A stretch of 64,000 bases of DNA from Porphyra umbilicalis (Eukaryota > Rhodophyta > Bangiophyceae > Bangiales > Bangiaceae): NCBI GenBank assembly GCA_002049455.2, contig KV918761.1, positions 868,001-932,000 of the forward strand. Reading direction: 5' to 3'. The notes beneath the pieces were generated by a model, which ran no database searches, was not told the DNA's origin, and saw only the letters and a list, made by a program, of their open reading frames with translations. How positions within the stretch are numbered: the first letter of the stretch is position 1; each line of letters begins with the position of its first letter. The translations under genes were made by a program, and so were the position numbers. Positions 61,791 to 64,000 of the stretch are shown in pieces.

Positions 61791-62755
61791 ACAGCGCCCC
61801 TCCCCGCCGATCCTGTCGCCGCCGTCACCGCCCCCGCCGTCACCTCCCCCGCCGTCACCGTCCCCGCCGTCACCATCCCCGCTGGTCTCGTCCCTGCCGC
61901 GCCCATCGCCGATCCCGTCACCACCGTGACCGTCGTCGCCGTGCCTGTCCCCGCCGTCACCGCCCTCGCCGTCACCGCCCCCGCCATCACCGCCCCCGCC
62001 GTCACCGTTCCCGCTGGTGCCCGTCCCCGCCGTGCCCGTCGCTGATCCCGTCACCACTGTGCCCGTCGTCGCCGTGCCTGTCCCCGCCGTCACCGCCCCC
62101 GCCGTCGCCGCCCCCGCTGGTCTCGTCCCTGCCGCGCCCACCGCCGATCCCGTCACCGCCGTGCCCGTCACCGCCGTGCCCGTCGTCGCCGTCACCGCCC
62201 TCACCGTCACCGCCCTCGCCGTCACCGCCCCCGCCGTCACCGCCCTCGCCGTCGCCGCCCCCGCCGTCGCCGCCCCCGCTGGTCTCATGCCTGCCGCGCC
62301 CACCGCCGATCCTGTCACAGCCGTGCCCGTCACCGCCGTGCCCGTCGTCGCCGTCACCGCCCTCACCGTCACCGCCCTCGCCGTCACCGCCCCCGCCGTC
62401 GCCGCCCCCGCCGTCGCCGCCCCCGCTGGTCTCGTCCCTGCCGCGCCCACCGCCGATCCCGTCACCGCCGTGCCCGTCACCGCCGTGCCCGTCGTCGCCG
62501 TCGCCGCCCTCACCGTCACCACCCTCACCGTCACCCCCCTCGCCGTCACCGCCCCCGCCGTCACCGCCCCCGCCGTCGCCGCCCCCGCTGGTCTCGTGCC
62601 TGCCGCGCCCACCGCCGATCCCGTCACCGCCGTGCCCGTCGTCGCCGTGCCTGTCCCCGCCGTCACCGGCCCCGCAGTCACTGCCCCCGTCGTCACCGCC
62701 CCCGCCGTCACTGTCCCCGCTGGTCTCGTCCCCGCCGCGCCCGTCGTCGCCGGTG
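61791..62755. repeat. Nested 15-bp-based repeat tract (about 1 kb)
   Basis: Made of variants of GCCGTCACCGCCCCC arranged in larger blocks marked by GCTGGTCTCGT and GCCGATCCCGTCACC, which recur about six times. Because the basic unit is 15 bp, one plus frame reads Val-Thr-Ala-Pro-Ala-type pentapeptides for hundreds of codons, and the minus strand reads Thr-Ala-Gly-Ala-Val types. No start, domain or conserved flank shows that it is translated. Confidence 0.85.
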
Positions 62756-64000
62756 CCTTTGGGGCGAGGCAGACCGCGGGATCAACCGCCACCGATCAAC
62801 GTCGGGCAACGAGCGACCGTAGAAGCGACGCACGTGCTGCCAGCTGCGCCTTGCAGGAGACCGAAGAGAGCTCCTGGGAATACTGTGTGTGTGTCTCGTT
62901 GTTTTGTAGTATGACGTGTCGCTTCAAACAATGTGAGTGTGTCTCTTGTTGTCAATACCAGTGTAAAAAGAACATCCTCGACGACCACTTGAGCGTCACC
63001 AGGCACTTCAGGAGACGTGCTGCCGTGTACGCGACCACGGCAGTCTCCAAACCATGCGCAGGCACGTCGCACAGTGCTGCGTCCGCGCCGAGCGCGAGCG
63101 CCGGGAGCACCCGGCCCGAGTCCGGCCGCCACCAGCAACCACCGCCGCCAACGGGTGCCCCCCGGGAGCCAGCCGCCGACTACCGCGCGCGCCGGCCGGC
63201 CGAGGCACCGCACCGCTCTGCCGTTGCCGCCTCCACTGCCACCGGGACACTGCCGGACGCAACAGTGGGTGGGCGCGGGGGACGATGACGGCCAGCGAAG
63301 CAGACAGTGGAGAAGGTGGTGGGCGCTGTGTTCGCTGCACGGACGCCGACGGCGGCGCACCGGTGAATGCCGCGAAGGACCTTGCCTTCGCGAGGGACCT
63401 TGCCTTCGCCATACACGTATCTCTTTGTTCGGGTGGACGGGGAGAGAAGCAGTCGCGGCCGGGCGGCAGGAAATACACGACAGGAGACATAATGATTTCG
63501 TTTGCAACGACACAAGAGGCACAGAGAGGCATTAAAGCCGAGCGGGCGAGGGCACGGCATCTAACCCACATGTCGGAAACATCAAAGCGGGCGTCGGGCC
63601 GATCATTGCAATTGGAACTTCGGGGACGGCATGCCTTGTGAAGTGAGCGGTAGTTGGGTTGATGCGTTGCTTTACTCGAGAGCGGTCTGAGGCGCGAGGC
63701 CAGGTGGCTCTTAACCCCTCCGTGTGCCTCTCTCGCCACGTCCTGCCGGGGCACCCCCCGCCAGCGCAGTGCTCCCTCCCTTGGAGGGTACATGCTCTCA
63801 ACACCCCACAAATCGCGACGCCCCTCGAGGAGCCCACGAGAATCCCCCCGAGCTCAGCTCCAAAGTGAGCTGCCCTCGAGATACAAGTACAAGTAATTAC
63901 ATCACACACATACAGCAATGCATGTCAATGGCACAGCCAAACAAGCCGGTGACCGCATAAGTACTCCTGGAATTAGCCAGGCAGTCCGCGGTAACTCCGA
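62756..64000. other. Right-end spacer, possible cysteine-rich reading
   Basis: The plus frame that leaves the repeat tract continues to 63288 with a short Cys-rich segment ([20 protein letters not shown]) before a Pro/Ala/Arg-rich tail. This is not recognised and may be chance. 63290-64000 shows no gene. Confidence 0.3.

Overview
The window looks like nuclear DNA of a very GC-rich, intron-poor photosynthetic eukaryote, most likely a red alga of the Bangiales type (Porphyra/Pyropia). The taxon is an inference. It rests on a plastid-targeted glutamate-1-semialdehyde aminotransferase, a plant-type HPPD, a retinoblastoma-related protein, a nuclear mitochondrial uS13, mostly intronless genes, a few GT-AG introns with GTACGT-like donors, and transposon-rich spacers of lower GC. 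No RNA gene could be supported.

Layout. 1-640: left-truncated unknown gene (-). 1.1-4.1 kb: putative transposon-like unit. 6.7-18.6 kb is the densest block: MIR-less protein O-mannosyltransferase (+), GSA aminotransferase (+), unknown zinc-finger protein (-), HPPD (+), Pho80/U-type cyclin (+) and adenylosuccinate synthetase (-). 19.1-21.7 kb: spliced PH-domain protein kinase (-) with a 7-nt microexon carrying the DFG codons. 25.1-26.2 kb: deleted hAT element with a perfect 8-bp target-site duplication. 26.9-30.0 kb: membrane-type unknown protein (+) and mitochondrial uS13 (-). 32.0-32.5 kb: secreted Cys-containing protein (-). 33.8-35.2 and 38.8-39.9 kb: two further inverted-repeat elements. 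40.6-41.8 kb: three-exon Tctex-type dynein light chain (+). 42.4-46.0 kb: retinoblastoma-related protein (-). 48.1-50.5 kb: CNNM/CorC-type CBS transporter (-). 51.9-52.4 kb: Harbinger-like MITE. 54.2-55.0 kb: 77-bp minisatellite. 55.8-57.0 kb: F-box protein (-). 58.2-59.1 kb: zinc-finger protein (+). 59.6-62.8 kb: 164-bp minisatellite and a long 15-bp-based repeat tract.

The genes do not form one pathway. GSA-AT (tetrapyrrole) and HPPD (plastoquinone/tocopherol) serve plastid metabolism. RBR, the cyclin and possibly the F-box protein belong to cell-cycle and turnover control. A recurrent feature is that several genes (left-edge gene, zinc-finger gene at 11.2-12.5 kb, membrane protein at 26.9 kb, RBR 5' end, zinc-finger gene at 58.2 kb) read coherently only if the frame changes at C or G homopolymers. 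This points to homopolymer indels in the assembly, and annotations there are approximate.
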